Positions 18,012 through 25,657 of a stretch of DNA of 64,000 nt are shown one piece after another. The notes below the pieces were generated by a model. It saw only the letters and a program-made list of their open reading frames with translations, was not told the DNA's origin and did not search any database. The stretch spans positions 24,437 to 88,436 of the forward strand of contig NZ_JARGZF010000001.1 of NCBI RefSeq assembly GCF_029222705.1, in the 5' to 3' direction. The position numbers and the translations under genes are program-made. The stretch comes from Knoellia sp. p5-6-4. Its GTDB lineage: Bacteria > Actinomycetota > Actinomycetes > Actinomycetales > Dermatophilaceae. How positions within the stretch are numbered: position 1 is the stretch's first letter; every line of letters begins with the position of its first letter.

Positions 18012-18305
18012 ATGACGACACTGCTCGACCTGCCCCCGGTGACCGAGTGCACGGCGGCCGGCTGCTCCTACAACCACGACGGCTGCCACGCGGCGGCGGT
18101 GACCATCGGCGGTGAGCGCAGCCACGCCAGCTGCGCGACATTCATCCCGCTCGACCACAAGGGCGGCCTCGCCCGGGTGGAGTCGCACGTCGGGGCCTGC
18201 CAGCGCGAGGAGTGCGTCCACAACGAGTCGTTGGAGTGCACCGCCCCCTCGATCCACGTCGGTGGCGCGACGGGTGCGGAGTGCCTGACCTACGCGACGT
18301 CCTGA
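18012..18305 (+). CDS. Cysteine-rich DUF1540-type protein
   Basis: A 97-residue protein with two Cys-rich repeats. The first, CTAAGCSYNHDGCHAAA, and the second, CQREECVHNESLECTAP, are both followed by a further Cys (ASCATF and AECLTY). This spacing is that of DUF1540, a small domain that probably binds a metal ion. A GAGAGG ribosome-binding sequence precedes the ATG. It lies just upstream of the terC leader; metal handling would fit that neighbour, but no experimental role is known to me. Confidence 0.8.
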   Translation: MTTLLDLPPVTECTAAGCSYNHDGCHAAAVTIGGERSHASCATFIPLDHKGGLARVESHVGACQREECVHNESLECTAPSIHVGGATGAECLTYATS

Positions 18306-18330
18306 CCTTCGCGGCGCTCTGAGGAACCTC

Positions 18331-18365
18331 TTGACATGCGAAGTCTTCTTCGTGAATTCTAGATC
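18331..18365 (+). promoter_or_regulatory. Candidate promoter for the terC leader
   Basis: An exact TTGACA hexamer lies 26 bp downstream of the DUF1540 stop. The following AT-rich stretch ends in GAATTCTAGAT, an unusually AT-rich segment for this sequence, but no clean TANNNT hexamer sits at the ideal 17-bp spacing (GAATTC or AATTCT are the best fits). A short CGAAG-TCTT-CTTCG inverted repeat lies between the two elements and may be an operator. Transcription from here would begin shortly before the structured leader. Confidence 0.4.
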
Positions 18366-18484
18366 GTAACGGAGCGGGAGTACCCCCTCGAGGCGCTGTT
18401 CGTCACTACGGCCGGTCGGACACCGGACCCGGCGGCGCCTGGCTGTGACCGCGAGCGCGGTCGGCCGGGAGAGACCTCCGTGAG
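18366..18484 (+). ncRNA. Candidate yybP-ykoY (Mn2+) riboswitch leader of terC
   Basis: The leader shows the layout of the yybP-ykoY element. ACGGAG (18369-18374) pairs with CTCCGT (18476-18481) as a closing helix. Inside it a 5' GCGGGAGTAC resembles the conserved GGGGAGUAG loop, CGTCACTACGG pairs through GTCAC/GTGAC with GGCTGTGACC on the 3' side, and GAGACC sits directly before the closing strand. yybP-ykoY elements are manganese sensors often found upstream of TerC-family Mn exporters, which is exactly the context here. The terC ribosome-binding site follows within 30 nt. The match is by eye, not by covariance model. Confidence 0.62.
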
Positions 18485-18507
18485 CCACGGGTTCACGGGA
18501 GAGTCTG

Positions 18508-19473
18508 ATGAGCGTTCCCGTCTGGGCGTGGGCTGCCGTCCTCGCCGTCATCCTGGCCATGCTGGCCGTCGACCTCTTCGCCCACCGCCGCGCCCACGTT
18601 GTGGAGGTGCGCGAAGCCGCGGTCTGGTCAGCAATCTGGGTCGCGCTGGGCCTCGGCTTCGGCGCCGTCATCTGGTGGGCCTACGGAGCGCAGGCAGGGG
18701 CTGAGTACTACGCGGGCTACCTCATCGAGAAGAGCCTGGCCGTCGACAACGTCTTCGTCTTCGCCCTCATCTTCACGTACTTCGCGGTGCCTCGAGAGCT
18801 GCAACACCGGGTCCTGTTCTACGGCGTCCTCGGAGCACTGGTGTTCCGGGCGCTGTTCATCGCCGGTGGCGCCGCCCTGCTGGACCGCTTCCACTGGGTG
18901 CTGTACATCTTCGGGGCCTTCCTGCTCCTCACCGGGTGGCGCATGTTCCGTCACCGCAACGAGCAGATGAACCCGGGCCGCAACCCGGCCGTGCGCCTGG
19001 TCCGTCGGCTGGTGCCGACCACGGACGAGTACGCCGGGCAGCGTTTCTGGGTGCGCCGTGCGGGGCGCCTCGTGGCCACGCCGCTCTTCACCGTGCTCGT
19101 CCTCGTGGAGACGACCGACATCGTGTTCGCGGTCGACTCCATCCCGGCCATCTTCGCGGTCACCCAGGAGCCGCTCCTGGTCTTCGCCAGCAACGCCTTC
19201 GCCATCCTCGGCCTGCGCGCGATGTACTTCCTGCTCGCCGACCTGATGCACCGGTTCATCCACCTCAAGGCCGGTCTGGCGGCGATCCTCGTCTTCGTCG
19301 GCGCCAAGATGCTGCTCATCGACGTCTGGAAGGTGCCCATCGGGCTGTCGCTGGCCGTCATCGCGACCTGCCTCACCGTCGCCGTCGTGGCGAGCCTGCG
19401 CGCGACACGGGTCTCGCGTGCGAGCGAACCCAGGGCAGCGGAGGAGGCGTCCTCGCACCCTGGGCCAGGCTGA
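18508..19473 (+). CDS. TerC-family integral membrane protein, probable Mn2+ exporter
   Basis: A 321-residue membrane protein with about nine hydrophobic helices. The signature region EKSLAVDNVFVFALIF near residue 75 and the later ETTDIVFAVDSIPAIFAVT near residue 208 carry the paired acidic residues (D, E) in helices that define TerC. A positively charged loop with NPAVRLVRRLVPTT lies between the halves. TerC proteins such as Alx, MeeF and MeeY have been linked to manganese export, and the riboswitch-like leader supports that here. Start ATG follows GGGAGAG. Confidence 0.9.
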   Translation: MSVPVWAWAAVLAVILAMLAVDLFAHRRAHVVEVREAAVWSAIWVALGLGFGAVIWWAYGAQAGAEYYAGYLIEKSLAVDNVFVFALIFTYFAVPRELQHRVLFYGVLGALVFRALFIAGGAALLDRFHWVLYIFGAFLLLTGWRMFRHRNEQMNPGRNPAVRLVRRLVPTTDEYAGQRFWVRRAGRLVATPLFTVLVLVETTDIVFAVDSIPAIFAVTQEPLLVFASNAFAILGLRAMYFLLADLMHRFIHLKAGLAAILVFVGAKMLLIDVWKVPIGLSLAVIATCLTVAVVASLRATRVSRASEPRAAEEASSHPGPG

Positions 19474-19555
19474 CCAGCCGCCCCCGTCATGACGTCCGGT
19501 CGCGACGTGCGCTGACCGGCTTCCACCAGCTCCCACCCCACCTGGAAGGACGGAC

Positions 19556-20680
19556 ATGATGACCGCACCCACCCTCTCCCGCACCGACACCCTGCACGCG
19601 CTGCGGTGGTCCGACGTCGCCGAGCTCGCGTCGGCCAGCGGCTTCCCGTGCGTGACGCTCGTGCTGCCCACCACGCCTTCCCCCCACCACATGGCCGCCC
19701 CTGACAGGGCCGAGCTGGCCTCCCTGGTCGACCAGGCCGAGCGCATGCTCCGGGACGCCGGGCTGATGAGCCGTGAGCAGCTCGTGTCAGCGCTGCGGGA
19801 GATGGAGGCGACGGCCTCCGGCCAGCGCACCGGTCGTGGCCTGGTGCTCTGCGCGTCGATGGCGGTGCAGCGTTGCTTCACGCTGCCCCAGACGGTCCAG
19901 CGCCGCGTCGTGCTGGAGTCGACCTTCGCCACCCGGGAGCTCATCGCGGCCCTGCACCGCACCCCGCCCCACCTGCTCGTCAGCCTGCATCCTGGGTGCG
20001 GCCACATCTACCGCGTGCAGGGCAGCTCGGCCACACCTGTCGCCACGCTGCACGCCCCAGCGCCGGACTCCGGGCCCGACGTCGACGACCCGGAGGACCT
20101 CGATGCGCTGGCTCGCGCCGCCACCAACCAGTTCCTCGCAGAGACAGACCTGGAGCTCGGCCAGCAGCGGGCGCTGTTCCCGTCGCCCCTCGTCCTAGCC
20201 GGGACCCCGCGCCTGGTCGACCTGTTCGCACGTCGTTCGCGCAACTGCCACCGCCTCGCCGGGATGATCGACACCGCGCACGCCCAGACGCTGCCGGAGC
20301 TGCTGCGCAAGTCGGCCATCCACCTCGAGCGGTACCTGCGTTCCCGACAAGCCGAGGCCCTGACGCTCGTCCAGCGCACGGCCGACGAGCAGCCGGAACG
20401 CCTGGCGGTGGGCATCGAGGCCGCCTGGCACACCGCTCGGCGCACGCGTCCGCTCATGCTGGTCGTCGAGGAGTCCTTCAGCGTGCCGGGCGGTATCGGC
20501 GGGGTGCCGCTGTCACCGGCGGACTACCGCGAGACCGACCCGCGGCACCTCCACGACCTGGTCGACGACCTGGTGGAGGAGGTCATCCGGCGCGGCGGTC
20601 AGGTGGCGCTCGTGGAGGACGGCGCCCTCCACGAGCACGGGCGCGTGGCACTGGTGCTGCCGAGCAGAGGTCGGCGGTGA
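19556..20680 (+). CDS. Bacterial eRF1-like protein, baeRF family 3 type
   Basis: A 374-residue soluble protein (ATG ATG double start after GGAAGGACGGAC). It has no transmembrane segment. The overall plan, an N-terminal alpha/beta domain, a central domain and a C-terminal segment with RGGQVALVEDGALHEHGRVALVL, resembles the bacterial archaeo-eukaryotic release factor (baeRF) families, whose members have been proposed to act on stalled ribosomes. The usual GGQ motif of release factors is not present as such, as in several baeRF groups. Assignment rests on the C-terminal fold pattern; treat the exact subfamily as tentative. Confidence 0.6.
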   Translation: MMTAPTLSRTDTLHALRWSDVAELASASGFPCVTLVLPTTPSPHHMAAPDRAELASLVDQAERMLRDAGLMSREQLVSALREMEATASGQRTGRGLVLCASMAVQRCFTLPQTVQRRVVLESTFATRELIAALHRTPPHLLVSLHPGCGHIYRVQGSSATPVATLHAPAPDSGPDVDDPEDLDALARAATNQFLAETDLELGQQRALFPSPLVLAGTPRLVDLFARRSRNCHRLAGMIDTAHAQTLPELLRKSAIHLERYLRSRQAEALTLVQRTADEQPERLAVGIEAAWHTARRTRPLMLVVEESFSVPGGIGGVPLSPADYRETDPRHLHDLVDDLVEEVIRRGGQVALVEDGALHEHGRVALVLPSRGRR

Positions 20681-20686
20681 GTGGCC

Positions 20687-21001
20687 TCAGCCGTGGGAGG
20701 CGTACGCCCGGTCTCCCCTGTCCCGGCGGGCCGAGCGGACGAGGTCGAGGAACGTCCCCACCTCCACCCCGGCCTCGAGCGGGTGGCGGAACGGCAGGTG
20801 TTCGTGCACCGTGTAGCGGTTGCGACGCCCGACGCGCTCCCGGGTGAGGTAGCCGGCTGCTTCGAGGTCTCGCACGATCTGTTGCACGGCGCGCTCGGTG
20901 ATGCCGACGCGAGCAGCGACCTCGCGCAGGACGAGGTCTGGGGCTGTGGCCAAGGCGACGAGCACGTGTCCGTGGTTCGACACGAAGGTCCACTCCGCCA
21001 T
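20687..21001 (-). CDS. Small winged-helix transcriptional regulator
   Basis: A 104-residue protein made almost entirely of one winged helix: LREVAARVGITERAVQQIVRDLEAAGYLTRERVGRRNRYTV gives the recognition helix and wing (about residues 24-64). It starts WTFVSNHGHVLVALATAPDL, a common opening in actinobacterial MarR/ArsR-like regulators. No metal-binding Cys is seen. It converges tail to tail with the baeRF-like gene, six bases apart. Target and signal are unknown. Confidence 0.85.
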   Translation of the reverse strand: MAEWTFVSNHGHVLVALATAPDLVLREVAARVGITERAVQQIVRDLEAAGYLTRERVGRRNRYTVHEHLPFRHPLEAGVEVGTFLDLVRSARRDRGDRAYASHG

Positions 21002-21094
21002 GCGAGAACGATACCGGCTGGGTGCCGGTCGTCCTGCGCGACGGCTGTCAGCAGTGGTGGGGTGCCAACCGACGCTCTGGCCCGGGGTTAGGGG

Positions 21095-21571
21095 TCAGGC
21101 CTCAGCGTCGGAGTGGTGGCCGCCGTGGGACGCATAGAGCGGGAAGCGAAGCAGCATGGCTCCGATCATGGTCAGGCATGCCAGCCCGCAGGTCCCGGTG
21201 ACCAACTCGGATGATGCCGGGACAAGGCCGGTCGTGTATCCCGCCACCATGAGGGCGCCCGCGACGACCGTTGAGCCAGCCATTTCCAGGGTGGGTCGCC
21301 ACGCCATGGACCGGTACCGCATCCACGCCGTCATGGAGGACGCCAGGGCCACGGTGACCACGACCACGGACAGCACCGGTGCGTTCCTGACCGGGTTGGC
21401 GAAGTCGAACACTGTGGAGGCGGCTAGGACGACCAGGACCAGCAGGACCAGGGTGACGCACATGACGACGCACATCTCGAGAACGTGGAATCCGAAGCGG
21501 CCTGCCTGCTGGGCGGCGCCGTCACGAGCCGGGGAGGTGCTGGTCGTGGTGGCCTGGTGTGCTGTTGGCAT
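21095..21571 (-). CDS. Four-helix membrane protein of unknown function
   Basis: A 158-residue protein with a polar Thr/Ser-rich N-terminus (1-28), four hydrophobic helices and a short His-rich C-terminus (HGGHHSDAEA) that could bind a metal. The first helix begins GFHVLEMCVVMCV, with two Cys and two Met, also suggestive of copper or heme, though this is speculation. The ATG is preceded by AAAGGAGAG. I recognise no named family. It lies between the small regulator and the tRNA, with 245 bp of non-coding sequence upstream. Confidence 0.7.
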   Translation of the reverse strand: MPTAHQATTTSTSPARDGAAQQAGRFGFHVLEMCVVMCVTLVLLVLVVLAASTVFDFANPVRNAPVLSVVVVTVALASSMTAWMRYRSMAWRPTLEMAGSTVVAGALMVAGYTTGLVPASSELVTGTCGLACLTMIGAMLLRFPLYASHGGHHSDAEA

Positions 21572-21816
21572 GACGCTCTCCTTTGCTCGGGACCCTTCCC
21601 CGGGTGGGGTCACGTGGCCGTTCGGAGGGTGTGTTGCCGCGAGCGGCCCGCGGTGGGCCTGTGCTGTCACCGTCAACTCACCTGACGGGTGCAGACAGGC
21701 AACTATGACCTTGATCTGTGGTCGCTCAGCGCCGACAACCTCGCCGGCAAGACCCGCTCGTCGGCGCCCACGACCCCCGCGATCTGCACTGACGGCCCGG
21801 TTGCACCGCCGGGCAG

Positions 21817-21850
21817 CGAAAAGCCCCTCCCCGTAAACCGGGAGGGGCCT
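21817..21850 (-). terminator. Intrinsic terminator after tRNA-Val
   Basis: Read on the minus strand, GCCCCTCCC and GGGAGGGGC form a perfect 9-bp GC stem around an 8-nt loop, followed by CTTTTC. It lies about 60 nt past the tRNA 3' end and would end the tRNA transcript. Confidence 0.85.
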
Positions 21851-21912
21851 GCTACGTCGTCTCAGTCACCGTCGGTCGGCCGAGTGCCCTACGAACGGTC
21901 AGCCACTGGTGG

Positions 21913-21986
21913 TGGACGTGAAGGGACTCGAACCCCTGGCCTCTCGCGTGTGAAGCGAACGCTCTAACCAACTGAGCTACACGTCC
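21913..21986 (-). tRNA. tRNA-Val(CAC)
   Basis: A complete cloverleaf on the minus strand. Acceptor strands GGACGTG and CACGTCC pair over 7 bp, the D arm reads AGCTCAGTTGGTTAGAGC, and the anticodon loop TTCACAC is closed by TTCGC/GCGAG, giving anticodon CAC (decodes GUG, Val). The T arm has GGTTCGAGTCC. The discriminator is A, and CCA is encoded directly after it (to position 21910). It stands alone, followed by an intrinsic terminator. Confidence 0.97.
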
Positions 21987-22049
21987 AGTGCCCTCGCGGG
22001 CTCGTGAAGGATAGCGGGAGGTTGTCCCACAGGCGAAATCCGGGGGTGG

Positions 22050-22484
22050 TCAGAGCCCCGGCAGCTGCTGGAGCGGCATCTGGATGAAGTCGGGAAGCAT
22101 CGACGGCACACCCGCCACGAGGAAGAGCAGGTAGAAGATCACGCCGACCAGCACGGCGGTGAGAATCGCGGCGAGGCCCTTGAACCAGAGCGGCTTGGGT
22201 CGCATCCAGTCGTTCCAGGCCTGCAGCTTCGCCCGGCCGAACGCGAGCAGCCGCTTGGCCCAGTCGAACTCCGAGGCCAGGATGCCGATGCCGATGAAGA
22301 CCACGAGCCAGCCGGGGCCCGGGAACGGGACCATGACGAGTCCGCCCACGGTGACGAGGGTGCCCACGACGCCGATGACGGTCCGGTAGATCCGGTGCGA
22401 GTGCGGGTTGGACCGGATGCGGCGGCGCCACTCCCAGTCGCGGTCCTGTCGGCCGCCCTCCACCGGCGTCTCCTGCCGGCTCAC
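22050..22484 (-). CDS. TIGR02611-family membrane protein
   Basis: A 144-residue protein with two central helices around the conserved turn PFPGPGWLVVFIGIGILASEF, the hallmark of the actinobacterial TIGR02611 (PGPGW) family, then a hydrophobic C-terminal helix. The N-terminus is charged (RQDRDWEWRRRIRSN). No function is established. The GTG overlaps the pabC stop as GTGA, so it is the third gene of the pabB-pabC operon. Confidence 0.85.
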   Translation of the reverse strand: MSRQETPVEGGRQDRDWEWRRRIRSNPHSHRIYRTVIGVVGTLVTVGGLVMVPFPGPGWLVVFIGIGILASEFDWAKRLLAFGRAKLQAWNDWMRPKPLWFKGLAAILTAVLVGVIFYLLFLVAGVPSMLPDFIQMPLQQLPGL

Positions 22485-23350
22485 GGGTCCAGCCTCCGGG
22501 AGGACTCGCGCGCGAAGACCTCGCGGGCCCGCGCCGTCACCGGCCCCGGCTCCAGTGCGCGCTCGGACCCGAGCCCCACCACGCGGTCGACGGCCAGGAC
22601 GTCCTTGGTGGAGCTCGTGATGAAGACCTCGTCGCAGTCCTCGAGCACCGACAGCGGCATGGCCTCCTCGCGGACCTCGAGGCCGTCTGCCCGGCACCAC
22701 TCGACCGTGAGGGCGCGGGTCACCCCCGCGAGGCAGCCCGAGTCCAGCGGCGGGGTCCAGACCACGCCGTGCCGCACGACGAAGACGTTGCTGCCGGTGC
22801 CCTCGCAGAGCTCGCCGCGGGTGTTGGCGAACAGCGCCTCGATCGCGCCGCGCTCCTTGGCGTGCGCCAGGGCGACGACGTTCTCGGCGTAGGAAGTCGT
22901 CTTGAGACCGGCCACGGGGCTGCGCTCGTTGCGGACCCACGGCACCACGGCCACCCCGGCGCTGGCCGGAGGGCGCGGCTGCGGGCCGGCGGTGACGATG
23001 TAGGTCAGCGGCGAGGTGTCGCGGTCGGACCCGAGCGGCCCGGCCCCGCCGGTCACGGAGTACCGCAGCCGCCCGAAGTCGAGGGCCTGGCCGGCGCTGA
23101 GCACGGCCTTGACCCCCTCGGCGAGGTACCCATGGTCGGCAGGGGGAAGGCCGAGCCCGGCCAGGGTGCGGTCGAGGCGAGCGGCGTGGCGGGTGGGCGC
23201 GAAGACGTGGCCGCGGTCGACCTTGCAGGTCTCGAAGGCGCCGTCGCCGACGGTGACGCCGTGGTCGAGCGCGGCGATGGCTGGTTCGGCCGGGCCGACG
23301 AGGTTCCCGTTCACCCAGACCCGCACCTGCGGCACCGCACTGCTGCTCAT
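22481..23350 (-). CDS. pabC: Aminotransferase class IV, aminodeoxychorismate lyase type
   Basis: A 289-residue fold-type IV PLP enzyme. The PLP lysine is in LKTTSYAENVVALAHAKE, and EGTGSNVFVV and STKDVLAVDRV are the phosphate and carboxylate sites. It overlaps pabB by ATGA, so a role releasing pyruvate from 4-amino-4-deoxychorismate to give p-aminobenzoate for folate is the most likely one; branched-chain or D-amino acid aminotransferase activity would be the alternative for this fold. Confidence 0.87.
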   Translation of the reverse strand: MSSSAVPQVRVWVNGNLVGPAEPAIAALDHGVTVGDGAFETCKVDRGHVFAPTRHAARLDRTLAGLGLPPADHGYLAEGVKAVLSAGQALDFGRLRYSVTGGAGPLGSDRDTSPLTYIVTAGPQPRPPASAGVAVVPWVRNERSPVAGLKTTSYAENVVALAHAKERGAIEALFANTRGELCEGTGSNVFVVRHGVVWTPPLDSGCLAGVTRALTVEWCRADGLEVREEAMPLSVLEDCDEVFITSSTKDVLAVDRVVGLGSERALEPGPVTARAREVFARESSRRLDP

Positions 23351-24360
23351 GCCCGAACCCTCCCAGATGCCAAGCCGATGAGGCGAACCGCTTTCAGCTC
23401 CGTCTCCTCCCACTCGCCCTGCGCGTCAGAACCCCACGTGATGCCGGCACCGGTGCCGAACCGGAGCCACCGCTCCCCCTGCTCGTCGTGCTCTGCCCAG
23501 AACGTCCGGATCCCCACCGCGAGTTCCGCGCGGCCGTTGTCCGCGTCGACCCAGCCCACCGCCCCGCAGTAGGGGCCGCGGGGGCCCCGCTCGAGGTCGG
23601 CGATGGCGGTGAGGGCGCTCGACTTCGGCGCCCCAGAGACCGAGCCGGGCGGGAAGGTGGCCGCGAAGACGTCGGCCCAGGTGGTGTCCGGGACCAGCTC
23701 CCCCGAGACGGTCGACACCAGGTGGACCAGGCCCGGGTGCTCCTCCGGGGCGCACAGGTGGTCGACCCGCACGCTGCCCGGGCGGCACACCCGCTGCAGG
23801 TCGTTGCGCACGAGGTCGACGATCATGACGTTCTCGGCGTAGTCCTTGGGGAGCATCGCGTCGAGCACCGGCGCCGTGCCCTTGATGGGCCGGGACTCCA
23901 GCCGGGCGCCGTCGCGCACCAGGAAGGCCTCCGGCGAGGCAGAGACGACGTCGAGCCCCGCCTCCGGCACGTGCACCCGGGCTGCGTACGGCGCGGGGTT
24001 GCCCGCGGCCAGCAGGCCGGCCAGGCCGTCGAGGTCGGCCCCCTCGCCGAGGCGGTGGGAGAGCACGCGGCAGAGGTTGACCTGGTAGACGGTGCCGGCG
24101 GCGATGCGTCGGCGCACCTCTTCGACACCGGCGAGGTATGCCGCGTGGGCCAGGCTGCTGTGCCACTGCCGGTCGAGCGGCGCCCACGGGACAGGGCGGG
24201 CCGGCGGCGCGTCGCGCTCGACGTCGGCGAACCGGACGGCGGTGACGGCCCCCTCGAAGTCGGCCACCACGGCCCAGAACCCGCTCTCGACCCGGGCCAG
24301 GTCGCGGCGCACCTCGACGACCTCCCGCGCGACGACGGGGCCGAAGCGGGCGTGGGACAC
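23347..24360 (-). CDS. pabB: Aminodeoxychorismate synthase component I
   Basis: A 337-residue chorismate-utilising enzyme. The catalytic C-terminal domain is intact: SRPIKGTAP, the ENVMIVDLVRNDL helix with the Mg-binding Glu region, PGSVSGAPK and FGTGAGITWGSD. Compared with full PabB or TrpE (about 450 residues) the N-terminal regulatory part is much reduced, as in the short bacterial forms fused or paired with pabC. The GTG start is only 6 nt after a TATGAT hexamer on the minus strand, so the mRNA is probably leaderless. No partner glutaminase is in the window. Confidence 0.88.
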   Translation of the reverse strand: MSHARFGPVVAREVVEVRRDLARVESGFWAVVADFEGAVTAVRFADVERDAPPARPVPWAPLDRQWHSSLAHAAYLAGVEEVRRRIAAGTVYQVNLCRVLSHRLGEGADLDGLAGLLAAGNPAPYAARVHVPEAGLDVVSASPEAFLVRDGARLESRPIKGTAPVLDAMLPKDYAENVMIVDLVRNDLQRVCRPGSVRVDHLCAPEEHPGLVHLVSTVSGELVPDTTWADVFAATFPPGSVSGAPKSSALTAIADLERGPRGPYCGAVGWVDADNGRAELAVGIRTFWAEHDEQGERWLRFGTGAGITWGSDAQGEWEETELKAVRLIGLASGRVRA

Positions 24361-24396
24361 GGGCAGATCATAGGGACGCCCCTAGACTGCGCGACC
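24361..24396. promoter_or_regulatory. Divergent leaderless promoters for pabB and capA
   Basis: Only 36 bp separate the two start codons. On the plus strand TAGACT (24383-24388) lies 8 nt before the capA ATG; on the minus strand TATGAT lies 6 nt before the pabB GTG. Both spacings put the transcription start at or next to the first codon, and neither gene has a ribosome-binding sequence. The two -10 boxes are within about 10 bp of each other. Confidence 0.62.
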
Positions 24397-25563
24397 ATGC
24401 GTGCACTGGGGACCACTGCTGCGGCCCTCGTGGCACTGCTCGCCGCCGGCTGCGCCGGTGGCGCCGATGCGGCCAACCTGCCCACCCAGGAGAGGACGAC
24501 GCCGGCCCCGTCCGGCACCTCGTCCGCCACCGCCTCGGCGACCGGCCCGGCGCCCACGCCCTCCGCCACGCGGGCGGCCAGCCCGTCCGCGACGGCGACC
24601 GGCCCGGACGACGACACCCTGACCCTGGCCTTCGCCGGCGATGTGCACTTCGAGGAGTACCTCGCCCCGCTCGCCCGCGACGCCCACGGCCTCGACGAGC
24701 TGCGCACCACCCTGGGGGCGGCCGACCTCGCGGTGGTCAACCTCGAGACCGCGCTCACCGAGCGTGGGGCGCCGATCGGCAAGGAGTTCCACTTCCGGGC
24801 CCCCGCGTCCGCGCTCGACACCCTGGCCGGCGCCGGGGTCGACGCGGTCAGCATGGCCAACAACCACGGCGCCGACTACGGGGCTGTGGGCCTGCGCGAC
24901 ACCCTCGCCGCACGCAGGACCAGCCCCATGCCGGTCGTCGGCATCGGCGCCGACGAGGACGAGGCCTTCGCACCGGCGACCCTCGAGGCCAGGGGCCTGA
25001 AGGTCGCGCTGTTCGGCGCGTCGCAGGTCTACGAGATGACCCTGGCCAGCTGGTCGGCCGACGAGGACTCCCCCGGCATCGCGAGCGCGGCGCCCCTCGG
25101 GCCGCTGCGCCGCGCCGTCGAGAAGGCGTCACGCAGCCACGACCTCGTGGTGGTCTTCATGCACTGGGGCCTGGACTACCAGCAGTGCCAGGACGGGCTC
25201 TCGACGTCGACCGCGCGGGCGCTCGAGGCTGCGGGCGCCGACATCGTCGTCGGCGGGCACTCCCACCGGGTCAACGGGGCCGGGTGGCTGGGCCGGGCCT
25301 ACGTCGCCTACGGGCTGGGCAACTTCGTCTGGTGGCGCAGCCGGGAGCCGGACTCCCGCACGGGGGTGCTCACCCTCACCGTTGACGCCGAGCGCGCCCG
25401 CGGGCAGCGGTCGTCGCGGTCCGCCGTCACGAAGGCACGCTGGACCCCCATGCTCGTCGGCGCCGACGGCATACCCCGTGAGCCCGGACCCGCCGACCGA
25501 CAGCGCCTCATGGGCGTCTGGAAGCAGGCGGCCGCGTGCTCCGGGCTCGCCCAGCGGCCCTGA
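24397..25563 (+). CDS. CapA-family metallophosphoesterase-like lipoprotein
   Basis: A 388-residue exported lipoprotein. The signal sequence ends in LLAAGC (lipobox, Cys near residue 19), followed by a Thr/Pro/Ser-rich linker to about residue 75. The CapA domain then shows LAFAGDVHFE, VVNLETALT, SMANNHGADYG, VVFMHWGLDYQQ and VVGGHSHRVNG, which together supply the metal ligands. CapA proteins take part in poly-gamma-glutamate or other envelope polymer metabolism; no capBC genes are near, so the substrate is open. Its start is probably leaderless. Confidence 0.88.
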   Translation: MRALGTTAAALVALLAAGCAGGADAANLPTQERTTPAPSGTSSATASATGPAPTPSATRAASPSATATGPDDDTLTLAFAGDVHFEEYLAPLARDAHGLDELRTTLGAADLAVVNLETALTERGAPIGKEFHFRAPASALDTLAGAGVDAVSMANNHGADYGAVGLRDTLAARRTSPMPVVGIGADEDEAFAPATLEARGLKVALFGASQVYEMTLASWSADEDSPGIASAAPLGPLRRAVEKASRSHDLVVVFMHWGLDYQQCQDGLSTSTARALEAAGADIVVGGHSHRVNGAGWLGRAYVAYGLGNFVWWRSREPDSRTGVLTLTVDAERARGQRSSRSAVTKARWTPMLVGADGIPREPGPADRQRLMGVWKQAAACSGLAQRP

Positions 25564-25657
25564 TCCCGGGCACCGGCCACTCCCCGGGAATGCCGCAGGC
25601 GGGTAGGCTGTTCCCACGGTAGTTGAATTTTTTACGACGCCACGGAAAGAGCGTGTG

